64,000 nucleotides of DNA from Aldehydirespirator sp963662645 (GCA_963662645.2 OY759762.1:2170001-2234000), one strand, 5' to 3'. Positions 16,442 through 25,653 are shown, counted from the stretch's first letter. The notes: generated by a model from the letters alone, not told the origin. Numbers and translations are program-made.

Positions 16442-18763
16442 ATGACGGTCACTGACGCCCCGACGCGGCCCGGAGTGTCATCGACGGTGTTCGACGGCGT
16501 CGGGGTGTCGGCGGCGCGGCCCGACGGCGTGCCCAAGGTGGACGGCTCGTTCATCTATTCCTCCGACGAGTACCACGACGGATCGCTGTGGGGAGTCACC
16601 CTGCGGAGCCCGCATCCCAGGGCGCGGATCCTCGGGATCGACACATCCCAGGCCGAGGGTCTCGACGGCGTGAGATGCGTGCTCACCCACCGGGACGTGC
16701 CCGGCTCGAAGATCTTCGGCATGGTCGTCTACGACCAGCCGGTGCTGGCCATCGACGAGGTCCGCTTCCAGGGCGAGCCGGTGGCGGTGGTGGCGGCCAC
16801 CCATCCCGAGATCGCCCGGCGAGCGTGCGAGCTGATCGTCGTGGACTACGAGGAGCTGGTGCCCAACACCGATCCCGAAGTGTCGCTGACCGGGCAGGTC
16901 GACGGTCTGCCGGGAGGGGGTCTGGTCCGCCATGTGAGGATCCGCCACGGCGATGTGGGCGCGGCCCGCTCGCTGGCGGACGTCACCGTCGAGGGCCGCT
17001 ACGAGATGGGCACCCAGGATCCGGCGTTCCTGGGTCCCGAGTCCGGTCTGGCCGTGCCGCTGGGCGACGGGGGCGTGGAACTGTACGTGTCGACCCAGGA
17101 CCTGCACCGCGACCAGCGGCAGGTAGCGGACTGCCTGGGCCTGCCGCTGGACAAGGTGCGGCTGGTGCTGTCGGGCGTCGGCGGCGCCTTCGGGGGCAAG
17201 GAGGACCTCAGCGTCCACATCCACGCCTGCATGCTGGCTCTGCGCACCGGACGGCCGGTGCGGATGGTCTACAGCCGCGAGGAATCATTCTTCGGCCATG
17301 TGCACCGCCATCCGGCCATCGCCGACATCGAGCTGGGAGCGACCCGCACCGGACGGCTGGTGTTCACCAAGGTGCGCCTGGTGCTCGACGGCGGCGCCTA
17401 CACGTCCACGTCCCAAGTGGTGATCGCCAACGGATGCTATTTCGCGGCCGGGGCCTACGACGTCGCCAACGTCGAGATCGACGGGTTCGCCACGTACACC
17501 AACAACCCGCCCTGCGGGGCAATGAGAGGCTTCGGCGCGGTGCAGTCCTGCTATGCCATCGAGTCCGCCATGGACAAGCTGGCCAACAAGCTGGGAATGC
17601 ATCCACTGGAGTTGCGGATGCACAACGCCATCAGCGAGGGCGACACCCTGCCCACCGGCCAACCCGTCGACGGGCCTGCGCCGGTGCAGGAGATCCTGTC
17701 GTACTTGCGCGATCTGCCGCTGCCCGAAGAATCCGATCACCAGGCCGCGGACATGCGGGCCCGCCCCGGCGGGGTCGGCAACGTCACCCGGGGAGAGGGC
17801 ATACGCCGCGGGGTCGGCTATGCGCTGGGCATGAAGGCGATCGGCTTCTCCGGCGGGAAAGACGACACCTGCACCGCCCGGGTGACGGTGTGGATCCGCG
17901 ACGGCGAGCCGGTCGCCGAGGTCTACTGCGCGGCCCCCGAGATCGGCCAGGGCATTGTCACGCTGGAGGCCCAGATCGCTCGCACCGAACTCGGCGTGCG
18001 GACCGTCGAGTTGCGCGACAAGGACACCAACGTCGCCGAGTCGGGGGCCTCCTCGGCGTCCCGCCAGAGCTGGATGACCGCCGGGGCGGTGGTCGGCGCG
18101 TGCGGGCTGGTGCGCGACGAGATCCTGGAGCGCGCCGCGGCCGTGCTCGGTCGTCCGGTCGGGGAGATGGCCCTCGATGGCTCCGAGATCCGCGACCGCG
18201 ACGGCCGGCCCCTGGTGTCGGTGGCGGGGGTGCTGGGCCCCGAATCGGTGTCGCACGCCTACATCTACCGCCACCGCCGCACCGAGCCCGTTGATGACGA
18301 ACGCGGCCAGGGCGACGCCCACGTCGCGTTCGCCTACGCCGCCCACCGGGCAGTCGTCGACGTGGACGTCGAGCTGGGGTTGATCCGGGTGGTCGAGATG
18401 GCCACCGCCCAGGACGTCGGCAAAGCCATGAACCCCATCGCAGTCGAGGGCCAGATCGAGGGCGGGACCGTCCAGGGCCTCGGTCTGGCCGTCATGGAGG
18501 AGCTGCAGATCACCGGCGGCAGGATCCACAACCCCTCCTTCACCGACTACCTGATCCCGACCATGCTCGACGTCCCGCCCATGCCCATGAAGATCTTCGA
18601 GTTTCCCCATCCGGACTCGCCCTATGGACTCAACGGGGTCGGCGAGCCCCCCAACCTGTCGTCCACTCCCGCGATCCTGAACGCACTGCGAAACGCCACC
18701 GGCCTGGAGCTTCCCAAAGCACCCGTCCGCCCATCGGACCTGGTGACCGAGCTTCTGCCATGA
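16442..18763 (+). CDS. Molybdenum hydroxylase, molybdopterin-binding large subunit
   Basis: 773-residue catalytic subunit, hydroxylating a heteroaromatic, aldehyde or aryl-CoA-type substrate at a Mo-cytosine/molybdopterin cofactor. The N-terminal Ald_Xan_dh_C domain begins GVSAARPDGVPKVDG. Mo-site patterns are GGAFGGKEDLSVH, the active-site loop PCGAMRGFGAVQSCYA, GQG in EIGQGIVTLEAQIA, and the terminal NGVGEPPNLSSTPAI with the catalytic Glu. The loop GAMRGFG differs from the AYRCSFR loop of form I CO dehydrogenase, so this is not a CO oxidiser. A GGAGG lies 8 nt before the ATG. First catalytic step of the operon by inference. Confidence 0.93.
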   Translation: MTVTDAPTRPGVSSTVFDGVGVSAARPDGVPKVDGSFIYSSDEYHDGSLWGVTLRSPHPRARILGIDTSQAEGLDGVRCVLTHRDVPGSKIFGMVVYDQPVLAIDEVRFQGEPVAVVAATHPEIARRACELIVVDYEELVPNTDPEVSLTGQVDGLPGGGLVRHVRIRHGDVGAARSLADVTVEGRYEMGTQDPAFLGPESGLAVPLGDGGVELYVSTQDLHRDQRQVADCLGLPLDKVRLVLSGVGGAFGGKEDLSVHIHACMLALRTGRPVRMVYSREESFFGHVHRHPAIADIELGATRTGRLVFTKVRLVLDGGAYTSTSQVVIANGCYFAAGAYDVANVEIDGFATYTNNPPCGAMRGFGAVQSCYAIESAMDKLANKLGMHPLELRMHNAISEGDTLPTGQPVDGPAPVQEILSYLRDLPLPEESDHQAADMRARPGGVGNVTRGEGIRRGVGYALGMKAIGFSGGKDDTCTARVTVWIRDGEPVAEVYCAAPEIGQGIVTLEAQIARTELGVRTVELRDKDTNVAESGASSASRQSWMTAGAVVGACGLVRDEILERAAAVLGRPVGEMALDGSEIRDRDGRPLVSVAGVLGPESVSHAYIYRHRRTEPVDDERGQGDAHVAFAYAAHRAVVDVDVELGLIRVVEMATAQDVGKAMNPIAVEGQIEGGTVQGLGLAVMEELQITGGRIHNPSFTDYLIPTMLDVPPMPMKIFEFPHPDSPYGLNGVGEPPNLSSTPAILNALRNATGLELPKAPVRPSDLVTELLP

Positions 18764-18827
18764 TTGGTACAACCGGTGGCTGCGCCGCGGCGCAGTTCCG
18801 TTAGGGAGCCATCGGGAGGGAGCGACG

Positions 18828-20402
18828 ATGCGAAGCCGACGCAAACAGGCAGTGCGCACCCAGGCAGTGCTCTGCGCCATGGCCATGCTGCTCGCGGCCT
18901 GCGGCAACAGCCCCAGCGGCGACACTGCCGCACCGGCGTCCGACACCGCCGCGCCCGCCACGACCGCACCGGCCGATCCCGACCCGGAACCAGCGCCGGC
19001 GGACACGGGCGAGGCCGACCCGGAACAGGCGCCCGCAGACACGGACGAGGTGCCCGACGCCGAACCGGCGCCGGCGGACGCGGGCGAGGCCGACCCGGAA
19101 CCAGAGCCGGCCGATACCGGAGAGCCGACTGCCGCCGAGCCCGAAGAGCCCGCGGTGGAAGAGCCGGTCGACCCCTACCCCCACCGCCACGAGTTCGTGC
19201 CCCTCGAAGGCGTGCCCGGCGTGACCGACGACGAGATCCTGGTGTCGGTCGTCGGGACCCGATCGAACAACCCGCTGGGAACCTGCATCCTCGACTGCTT
19301 CGCCACCGGCATCGAGGCCTACTTCAACTACGTCAACGAAGCGGGCGGCGTGTATGGCCGGCGGCTCGTGACCGAGGTCATCGACGACGAGCTCGGCTTC
19401 AACCAGCAACGCAATCTCGAGGTGATCGCCGACAACAACTCGCTGGCGTCGTTCCAGGCCACCCTGCTCTCCCTGGGCTGGGGGGATCTGCACGACGCGG
19501 GCATCCCAAGCTTCGTATGGCTCACCGACGGCGCCGCGGCAGTGGGCCGCCACACTATTTTCAGCAACTTCGTGATTGGGTGCGCGACGTGCACCTCGCG
19601 GGGGATTCCCTGGCTGGTGTCGCAGGCGGGCGGCACCAGCGTGGCTTCGCTGGGATACGGCGTGTCGCCGCAGTCCAAGACGTGCGCCCGGGCCTTCGCC
19701 GACTCTATCGACCGCTACAGCGCCGATCTCGGCGTCGAGACGGCCTACTTCAACGACGACCTCGCCTTCGGCCTTCCCAACGGCATTGGCCCCGAGGTGA
19801 CCCAGATGGTGGACGCGGGCGTGGACTTCATCGTCAGCTGCATGGACCTCAACGCCATGCTCACCCTGGCGCAGGAACTGGAGCGCCAGGGCGCGCGCGA
19901 CCAGATCAAGATGCTGCACCCCAACTCCTACGACGCCGGCTTCGTGGCGGCCGCAGGCTCGCTATTCGACGGCGACTACGTGAATGTGCTGTTCGCGGCC
20001 TTCGAGTACGACGTGGACAGCGAACTGCGCGGCGCCTACGACCAGTGGGTGCCGTCCCACGGCGGACCGGTCGCCGAGCAGACCATGGTCGGGTGGCTCG
20101 ACGCCGACCTGTTCGTCACCGGCCTGCTCGAGGCCGGGCCCAGCTTCGACCGCCAGTCGATCATCGACTCGCTCAACCAGATCACCTACCGCGCCGACGG
20201 CCTGATCAACCCCATCGACTGGAGCCGCCAGCACAACGCGGTGGTCGAGGGCGATCCCACCAACGACTACGAGATCGAATGTGTTTCGTTCGTGAGGATG
20301 GAGGGCGGCAGATTCGTAGGGTTCCAACCCGCGCCCTGGATGTGCTGGCCCAACGACGATCTGGCGTGGACCGAGCCCACTCCCACCGACTTCTCGAGCT
20401 GA
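18828..20402 (+). CDS. Branched-chain-amino-acid-type ABC transporter substrate-binding lipoprotein
   Basis: 524-residue periplasmic-binding protein (type I fold, HAAT/LivK class). Residues 1-25 are a lipoprotein signal: RSRRKQ, a hydrophobic run and the lipobox LLAAC, so the mature protein is tethered outside the membrane. Residues ~27-110 are a low-complexity acidic Pro/Ala/Glu/Asp linker built from imperfect repeats of PADTGEADPE type. The binding domain starts at GVPGVTDDEILVSVVG. A strong GGGAGGGA lies before the ATG. It is followed by the fused permease and two ATPases, a complete importer. The substrate is unknown, but co-expression with a Mo hydroxylase and CoA enzymes points to an organic acid rather than an amino acid. 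Confidence 0.9.
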   Translation: MRSRRKQAVRTQAVLCAMAMLLAACGNSPSGDTAAPASDTAAPATTAPADPDPEPAPADTGEADPEQAPADTDEVPDAEPAPADAGEADPEPEPADTGEPTAAEPEEPAVEEPVDPYPHRHEFVPLEGVPGVTDDEILVSVVGTRSNNPLGTCILDCFATGIEAYFNYVNEAGGVYGRRLVTEVIDDELGFNQQRNLEVIADNNSLASFQATLLSLGWGDLHDAGIPSFVWLTDGAAAVGRHTIFSNFVIGCATCTSRGIPWLVSQAGGTSVASLGYGVSPQSKTCARAFADSIDRYSADLGVETAYFNDDLAFGLPNGIGPEVTQMVDAGVDFIVSCMDLNAMLTLAQELERQGARDQIKMLHPNSYDAGFVAAAGSLFDGDYVNVLFAAFEYDVDSELRGAYDQWVPSHGGPVAEQTMVGWLDADLFVTGLLEAGPSFDRQSIIDSLNQITYRADGLINPIDWSRQHNAVVEGDPTNDYEIECVSFVRMEGGRFVGFQPAPWMCWPNDDLAWTEPTPTDFSS

Positions 20403-20406
20403 GCCG

Positions 20407-20482
20407 GGCCGCGGACCTGTGACCGGCCGCGGCACCGGACGCCGAGCCGCGACCGGCGGCGCGGCCGCGGGCCTGTGACCGG
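20407..20482 (+). repeat. Direct duplication (20 bp, period 56) around the permease start
   Basis: GGCCGCGGaCCTGTGACCGG at 20407-20426 recurs as GGCCGCGGgCCTGTGACCGG at 20463-20482 (19/20). The second copy contains the GTG start (20475) of the fused LivH-LivM gene, and the first contains a GTG in the same setting. Confidence 0.7.
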
Positions 20483-22529
20483 CGCGGCGGGCTTCTTCGA
20501 GGACCTCTTCCGGGGCCTTCTCCAGGGCACGCCGCCCGGCGCGGTGTACGCCCTCATCGCGCTCGGCTTCGTGCTGACCTACAAGACCTCCGGCGTGTTC
20601 AACCTGGCCTTCGGCGCCCAGGCCTACATCTCGGCCGCCATGTACTTCAAGGCCCACACTCTGTGGGGATGGCCCAAGTGGGCCGCGCTGGCGGTGTCGG
20701 TATTCGTGCTGGCGCCGATTCTGGGCGTGGTGCTGGACCGCCTGATCTTCCGGCATCTCAGGACCGCCTCGGCGGTGTCGAAGCTGGTGGTCGCCATCGG
20801 GCTGAGCGTCGCCCTGCCGGAGTTGTTCAACCGAGCGGCCAGCTTCTCGGCGGTGGCCGGTCGCCAGATCACCGGCATCGTGCCCGACGGCGCCGGAGTG
20901 TTCTACGACCTCTTCGGCGTATACCGGTTCAACCGCGACGAGCTGGCCATGATGGCCGTGGCCCTGGCCGGAACCCTGCTTCTTGGTGCCCTGTTCCGGT
21001 TCACGATGCTCGGCCTGGCTATGAGGGCAGTGGTGGAGAGCCCCCGGATGACCGAGCTGAGCGGCATCAACGCCGACCGAACCTCCGCGTTCGCCTGGGC
21101 GCTGTCGAGCACCTTCGCCGGCATGGCCGGAGTGCTGATCGCGCCCCGGTTCAACACGCTGAGCTCCACAGACTTCTTCACGCTGGTGGTCGTCGCCGTG
21201 GCCGCGGCCGCGGTCGGGAAGCTGGTGAGCCTGCCCCGGGCGCTGCTGGGGGGGCTCTGCCTTGGCTGGCTGATCGCCGTGTTCAACACGTTCCTGCCGG
21301 GCTGGTCCGATGACCATGTCTGGCTGAGGCCGTTCCAGGAGAACCTCACGCCGTCGCTGCCGTTCGTGGTGCTGTTCGCCATTCTGGTGCTGTGGCGAGA
21401 GATCGGCCATCAGAGGGAGGCCTCCGACCCGCTGGCCGGCGTCGACCCGCCGCCTCCGGCTCTGGCCGGGCTGGAACGGCACGCCCGGCTCACCCTGTTC
21501 ACCCGGCTCTTCGGCGTCGCTTTCGTGACGGTGGTCGGGCTGGTCGTGTGGTTCCGGGCCGACGTGTATTGGCTGCATTTGGTGACGACCGCGGTGATCA
21601 TGTCGGTGATCTACCTGTCGGTCACGGTGATCACCGGCTTGGCCGGGCAGATCTCGCTGTGCCAGGGAACCTTCGGCGCCATCGGCGGGTTCATGGTCTT
21701 CCAGATGGCCGACCGCTTCGACATGTCGGTGCTGGCCGCAGCAGTGCTGGGCGCCGCCGCGGCCGCGGCGGTGGGTGCCGTGCTGTCGCTGCCGGTGCTG
21801 CGGCTGGGCGGCGTGTGGCTGGCCATCGCCACGCTGGCGTTCGCCTTCTTCTTCGACGCGGTGATGGTCAAGTTCTCCTGGGTGGGCGGTGGCTCCACCG
21901 CGCTGCTGACCGGCACCCGGGTGCCCCGGCCGCTGCTGGGCCCCATCGATTTCGACAGCGACCGGGCCTTCCTGGTGCTGGCGACCATCGTGCTGGTGGT
22001 GGTGTCGGTTGTGGTGATCCAGCTGCGCGAGGGCACTCTCGGCCGGGCTCTGGCCGCTCTGCGGGGCAGCGAGGTTGCCGCGGCGTCTATCGGCATCTCC
22101 GCGGCCCGGGCGCGCGTCGTGGCGTTTGCGGTGTCGGCCGCCATCGCCGGCCTCGGAGGGGCGCTGCTGGCGATGCACCAGCAGAACGTGAACTACAGCT
22201 TCAACTTCGGTCCGGTGAATGCCCTGTTCTGGCTGGTCATCGTGGTGGTACTGGGGGCCCGCACGGTGGAGGGGGCCATCCAGGCGGCCGCCGCCTTCGC
22301 CCTGTTCGAGCCGCTGATCTTGCAGGGCGATCTGCTGGCTTGGATCCTGCGGGGCGAGGATCGCCTGCCGGGACTGTTCCCCATTTCCGGCGGCTGGCGC
22401 CTGGTGCTGTTCGGTTTGATGGCGATGCAGTTCGCCCGCCATCCCGAGGGTCTGATCGAACACGGCAGGCGGCGCGCCGAGGCTCGCATCAACCGCAAGC
22501 TTGAGGCCCGGGGAGGGGCCGCGCTGTGA
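20475..22529 (+). CDS. Fused LivH-LivM branched-chain-type ABC permease
   Basis: 684-residue permease uniting the two usually separate HAAT permeases. Residues ~1-300 are LivH-like (GAVYALIALGFVLTYKTSG, FNLAFGA, MRAVVESPRMTELSGIN). Residues ~330-670 are LivM-like (VIYLSVTVITGLAGQISLCQ, FGAIGG, and the coupling region LRGSEVAAASIGISAARARV). About 16-18 hydrophobic helices are apparent. GTG start lies in the second copy of a duplicated 20-mer. The TGA stop lies in the first copy of a second duplication that separates it from LivG. Works with the binding protein and LivG/LivF encoded next door. Confidence 0.9.
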   Translation: MTGAAGFFEDLFRGLLQGTPPGAVYALIALGFVLTYKTSGVFNLAFGAQAYISAAMYFKAHTLWGWPKWAALAVSVFVLAPILGVVLDRLIFRHLRTASAVSKLVVAIGLSVALPELFNRAASFSAVAGRQITGIVPDGAGVFYDLFGVYRFNRDELAMMAVALAGTLLLGALFRFTMLGLAMRAVVESPRMTELSGINADRTSAFAWALSSTFAGMAGVLIAPRFNTLSSTDFFTLVVVAVAAAAVGKLVSLPRALLGGLCLGWLIAVFNTFLPGWSDDHVWLRPFQENLTPSLPFVVLFAILVLWREIGHQREASDPLAGVDPPPPALAGLERHARLTLFTRLFGVAFVTVVGLVVWFRADVYWLHLVTTAVIMSVIYLSVTVITGLAGQISLCQGTFGAIGGFMVFQMADRFDMSVLAAAVLGAAAAAAVGAVLSLPVLRLGGVWLAIATLAFAFFFDAVMVKFSWVGGGSTALLTGTRVPRPLLGPIDFDSDRAFLVLATIVLVVVSVVVIQLREGTLGRALAALRGSEVAAASIGISAARARVVAFAVSAAIAGLGGALLAMHQQNVNYSFNFGPVNALFWLVIVVVLGARTVEGAIQAAAAFALFEPLILQGDLLAWILRGEDRLPGLFPISGGWRLVLFGLMAMQFARHPEGLIEHGRRRAEARINRKLEARGGAAL

Positions 22530-22574
22530 CGCCGGTCTTGGAGGCCCGGGGAGGGGCCGGGCTGTGACGCCGGT
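22503..22574 (+). repeat. Tandem duplication (34 bp, period 38) of the livHM/livG stop-start junction
   Basis: Positions 22503-22536 and 22541-22574 match at 33 of 34 bases (CGC versus GGG context differs by one). Each copy holds GCTGTGACGCCGGT, in which TGA could end one gene and GTG begin the next. The permease stops in copy 1 and LivG starts in copy 2, so an ancestral 4-nt overlap seems to have been split by the duplication. Confidence 0.85.
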
Positions 22575-23331
22575 GCTGGAGGCGTCGGGTGTGAGCGTGG
22601 CCTTCTCGGGCATCCGCGCCCTCGACGACGTGAGCGTGAGCGTCGCGGCCACAGAGCGAGTGGGCCTGATCGGTCCGAACGGGGCCGGCAAGACCACCCT
22701 GTTCAACTGCCTGCTCGGGATGCTGCGACCCGATGCCGGCCGGGTCCTCCTCAACGGCGTCGACGTCGGCGGATGGCCATCGCATCGCCGGGCCCGAGCG
22801 GGCATGGCTCGCACATTCCAGCGGGTGGAGCTGTTCTCCGACACCACCGTGCGTGAGCACCTGCTGATCGCCGAGCGGATCCGCAACGGCACGGGTGCGT
22901 TCTGGAAGGACCTCATTGGCCGGGGCCGGCCGCGATCGGACGAGGTCGCCGCTTGCGACGAGGTGCTGGAGCTTCTGGGCATCGCCGAACTCGCCGGCAA
23001 GCCGGTCGAGTCGCTCAGCCTGGGGCAGAGCCGCTTGGTGGAGGTCGGCCGGGCGTTGATGACCGGCCCGCAGGTCCTGCTGCTCGACGAGCCGTCGTCG
23101 GGTCTCGACCGGGACGAGACGCAGGCCCTGGCCGACACGCTGCGGGCGGTGCAGGACTCGCGCGGCTATGCGGTGCTGCTGGTGGAGCACGACGTGTCTC
23201 TGGTGGCTGATTTCACTGAGCGCACCTACGTCCTCGACTCGGGTGCGCTCATCGCTGACGGTCCCACCGCAGAGGTGCTGGCCGATCCCGCAGTGCGGCG
23301 GGCCTACCTGGGTAGCTTCGAGGTCTCGTGA
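22564..23331 (+). CDS. ABC transporter ATPase, LivG type
   Basis: 255-residue ATP-binding subunit of the HAAT importer. Walker A GPNGAGKTTLF, Q-loop AGMARTFQRVELF, signature LSLGQSRLVEVGRAL (Leu in place of the first Gly of LSGGQ), Walker B VLLLDEPSSGLD and switch VEHD. The GTG at 22564 lies in the second copy of the duplicated junction and is the start in frame with the family N-terminus (TPVLEASGVSVAFSGIRALDDV). The GTG in copy 1 (22526) is out of frame. Its end overlaps LivF by 4 nt. Confidence 0.92.
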   Translation: MTPVLEASGVSVAFSGIRALDDVSVSVAATERVGLIGPNGAGKTTLFNCLLGMLRPDAGRVLLNGVDVGGWPSHRRARAGMARTFQRVELFSDTTVREHLLIAERIRNGTGAFWKDLIGRGRPRSDEVAACDEVLELLGIAELAGKPVESLSLGQSRLVEVGRALMTGPQVLLLDEPSSGLDRDETQALADTLRAVQDSRGYAVLLVEHDVSLVADFTERTYVLDSGALIADGPTAEVLADPAVRRAYLGSFEVS

Positions 23332-24050
23332 TGGCGATTCTTGAGTTGCGCGATGTGGAGGCCGGCTACGGGCCGTTCCGGGCGCTGTTCGGGGTGTCGC
23401 TAGCGGTCGGTGCCGGGGAGGCGGTTGCGCTGGTCGGGGCCAACGGGGCCGGCAAGACCACTCTGGCGCGGGTGGCCAGCGGTCTGGTGGCGCCCAGCGC
23501 CGGAACCGTGCTGGTGGACGGCACCCAGATCGGGGCGGGCGCAACGGCGGCCTGGCGGTTCGTGCGGGCCGGAGTGATGCATGCGCCCGAGGGCCGCTCT
23601 GTGCTCGCTTCACTCACCGTGGAGGAGAATCTGGCGCTCTCGTTCCAGCGGGCCTTCGGCCGGGCCGGGCTGGCGAACGCTCTGGACCGGGCCTATCAGC
23701 TCTTCCCCCGGCTGGGTGAGCGTCGCCGTCAGCTGGCCGGCACGCTGTCGGGCGGCGAGCAGCGCATGCTGTCTCTGGCCCGGGTGCTGGTGGAGTCGCC
23801 CCGCCTGCTGATCGCCGACGAGCTGTCGCTGGGTCTCGCGCCCATGGTCGTGGACCAGGTTTTCGAGACGCTGAGCCAGATCAGGGCTACGGGCACGGCG
23901 CTGCTGATTGTGGAGCAGCAGGTGGGCCATGCCCTGGAGCTGTGCGACCGGGCGGCCGTGCTGGAGCACGGGCTGATCACCTGGCAGGGTCGCTCCGGCG
24001 AGGCCGGCGCCGTTCTGGAGAGCCGCCTCTTCGAGTCGGGGGCGCGTTGA
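23328..24050 (+). CDS. ABC transporter ATPase, LivF type
   Basis: 240-residue second ATPase of the importer: AILELRDVEAGYGPFRALFGVSL, Walker A GANGAGKTTLARVASG, signature LSGGEQRMLSLARVL, Walker B LLIADELSLGLAP (Glu retained) and VEQQ in the switch position as in LivF proteins. GTG start overlaps the LivG stop; an ATG follows immediately. The stop TGA shares one base with the ATG of the thiolase-like gene (TGATG), so the transporter and the degradative genes are translated as one unit. Confidence 0.93.
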   Translation: MMAILELRDVEAGYGPFRALFGVSLAVGAGEAVALVGANGAGKTTLARVASGLVAPSAGTVLVDGTQIGAGATAAWRFVRAGVMHAPEGRSVLASLTVEENLALSFQRAFGRAGLANALDRAYQLFPRLGERRRQLAGTLSGGEQRMLSLARVLVESPRLLIADELSLGLAPMVVDQVFETLSQIRATGTALLIVEQQVGHALELCDRAAVLEHGLITWQGRSGEAGAVLESRLFESGAR

Positions 24051-25234
24051 TGGGTGAGCCGCTGGAGCGGCGGGCCGTCATCAGCGGCGCGGCCCAGTCC
24101 GAGATCGGCCGCCGGCTGTACCGCACCGGCATCGACCTGACCGTCGAGGCCGCGCTGCGGGCCATCGACGACGCCGGGCTGACGACAGCCGACATCGACG
24201 GCGTGTCCACCTACCCCGGCTTCGGTGGCTCGTTCGGCGGGGCCATGGGGGCCGAGCTGCACGAGGCTCTGAGGCTGTCGCTCAACTGGCGCAGCGCGGG
24301 CGTGGAGACCGCGGGGCCGTTGGGCGCGGTGCACAACGCGGTGCTGGCGGTGGCAGCCGGGCTGGCCCGCCATGTGCTGGTGTTCCGGACCGTCGTGGAG
24401 GGCAGCCGCGGACCCCTGCGCCCCGGAGGCGGCGGGGGCTCCGGCGGCGGTGGGATGGCCGGCTCAGCCGGTCCGTTCCAGTTCATGATTCCGTACGGAG
24501 CGGCGTCGGCCGCCTGCTGGGTCGCCTGCTACGCCCGACGCCACATGCACGACTACGGCACCACCCGGACCCAGCTCGGTGCCATCGCAGTCAACGGCCG
24601 GGCCAACGCCGCGGCCAACCCCGACGCCATCTACACCGACCCCATGACCATCGACGACTATCTGGCGGTGCGCATGGTCAGCGACCCCCTGTGCCTCTAC
24701 GACTGCGACGTGCCCTGCGACGGGTCCACCGCGGTGGTGGTCTCGCACCGCGACCACGCCCCCGACGCACCCGCGGGCGCGGTGGGCATCAACGCCATGG
24801 GAACCGCCATCCGGGGCCGGCCCTCGTGGGACCAGTTCGACGATCTGACGTCGATGATGATGCGCCACACCGCGGCCTCCATGTGGGAGCGCACCGAGCT
24901 GACCGTCGCCGATGTGGACACCGCCCAGCTGTACGACGGCTTCAGCTGGCTGACCCTCGCCTGGATAGAGGCCATGGGCTTCTGCGACAAGGGGGAGAGC
25001 GGAGCGTTCGTGGAGGGCGGCACCAACATCGGTCCCGATGGACCGGTGCCGCTCAACACCTCCGGCGGCCAGCTCTCCGCGGGTCGGCTGCACGGCTTCG
25101 GCCATCTTCACGAAGCCGTCATGCAATTGCGGGGAGCGGCCAACCTCCAGGTGCCCGGCTGTGAGGTAGTCGCCGTCGGTGCCGGGGGTGGCCCCGAGAC
25201 GGGCTGCCTGCTGCTTACCCGGGGGCCGTCATGA
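24050..25234 (+). CDS. Thiolase-like protein lacking the nucleophilic Cys (SCP2-thiolase/Ltp2-like)
   Basis: 394-residue thiolase-fold protein beginning EPLERRAVISGAAQSEIGRR. Where classical thiolases have the acyl-accepting Cys, the sequence is AGPLGAVHNAVLAVAAG with none. A Gly/Ser-rich insert lies at residues ~124-138. The C-terminal region has GGQLSAGRLHGFGHLHEAV. Cys-less thiolase folds partnered by a DUF35 protein include Ltp2, which works with ChsH2 as a retro-aldolase on steroid side-chain CoA esters; that precedent and the adjacent DUF35 gene (4-nt overlap) suggest an aldolase- or thiolase-type C-C cleavage here. Exact reaction is inference. Confidence 0.82.
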   Translation: MGEPLERRAVISGAAQSEIGRRLYRTGIDLTVEAALRAIDDAGLTTADIDGVSTYPGFGGSFGGAMGAELHEALRLSLNWRSAGVETAGPLGAVHNAVLAVAAGLARHVLVFRTVVEGSRGPLRPGGGGGSGGGGMAGSAGPFQFMIPYGAASAACWVACYARRHMHDYGTTRTQLGAIAVNGRANAAANPDAIYTDPMTIDDYLAVRMVSDPLCLYDCDVPCDGSTAVVVSHRDHAPDAPAGAVGINAMGTAIRGRPSWDQFDDLTSMMMRHTAASMWERTELTVADVDTAQLYDGFSWLTLAWIEAMGFCDKGESGAFVEGGTNIGPDGPVPLNTSGGQLSAGRLHGFGHLHEAVMQLRGAANLQVPGCEVVAVGAGGGPETGCLLLTRGPS

Positions 25235-25653
25235 GCGCGGACACCCCGCCCCGGTTCGTGCTGGCCTCGCCCGAGAGCGAGTTCTACTGGCGTTCCGGCG
25301 CCGACGGCCGGCTCCGGATCCAGCGGTGCGGCGACTGCGCCCGCTGGATCCACCCGCCCGGCCCGGCCTGCCCCTTCTGCCACTCGCGCCATCTCGCCCC
25401 CGAGCCGGTAGCAGGAACCGGCACCGTGGCCACATACACGATCAACTACAAGGAGTGGATCCCGGGGTTCACGCCGCCCTACGTGTTCGCCTTCGTCGAG
25501 CTCGACGAGGATCCCAGCGTGCGAGTCGGCACCAACATCGTGGGCTGCGAGATCGACGACGTCGAGATCGGCATGCGGGTGGAGGTGCTGTTCGAGGCGA
25601 GCGGCGAGTGGCACGTTCCCCTGTTCCGGCCGGTCGCGGCTGAAGACGCCTGA
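25231..25653 (+). CDS. DUF35 zinc-ribbon/OB-fold protein
   Basis: 140-residue acyl-CoA-associated protein with a rubredoxin-like zinc ribbon (C33-x2-C36 ... C47-x2-C50, in RCGDCARW and ACPFCHSRH) followed by an OB-fold (residues ~60-135, VATYTINYKEW ... FAFVELDEDPSVRV). DUF35 proteins bind acyl-CoA and form complexes with thiolase-fold partners. Overlaps the thiolase-like gene by 4 nt and shares a TGATG junction with the thioesterase gene, so it is almost certainly the partner of the upstream protein. Confidence 0.9.
   Translation: MSADTPPRFVLASPESEFYWRSGADGRLRIQRCGDCARWIHPPGPACPFCHSRHLAPEPVAGTGTVATYTINYKEWIPGFTPPYVFAFVELDEDPSVRVGTNIVGCEIDDVEIGMRVEVLFEASGEWHVPLFRPVAAEDA

Noticed and set aside
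16442..18763. Aerobic CO dehydrogenase large subunit (CoxL)
   Set aside because: The active-site loop is GAMRGFG, not the AYRCSFR loop of form I; a general molybdenum hydroxylase is the safer call.
19962..23138. Very long open frame on the minus strand (about 1,060 codons) opposite the Liv transporter
   Set aside because: Same shadow features; the sense strand has all ABC motifs.
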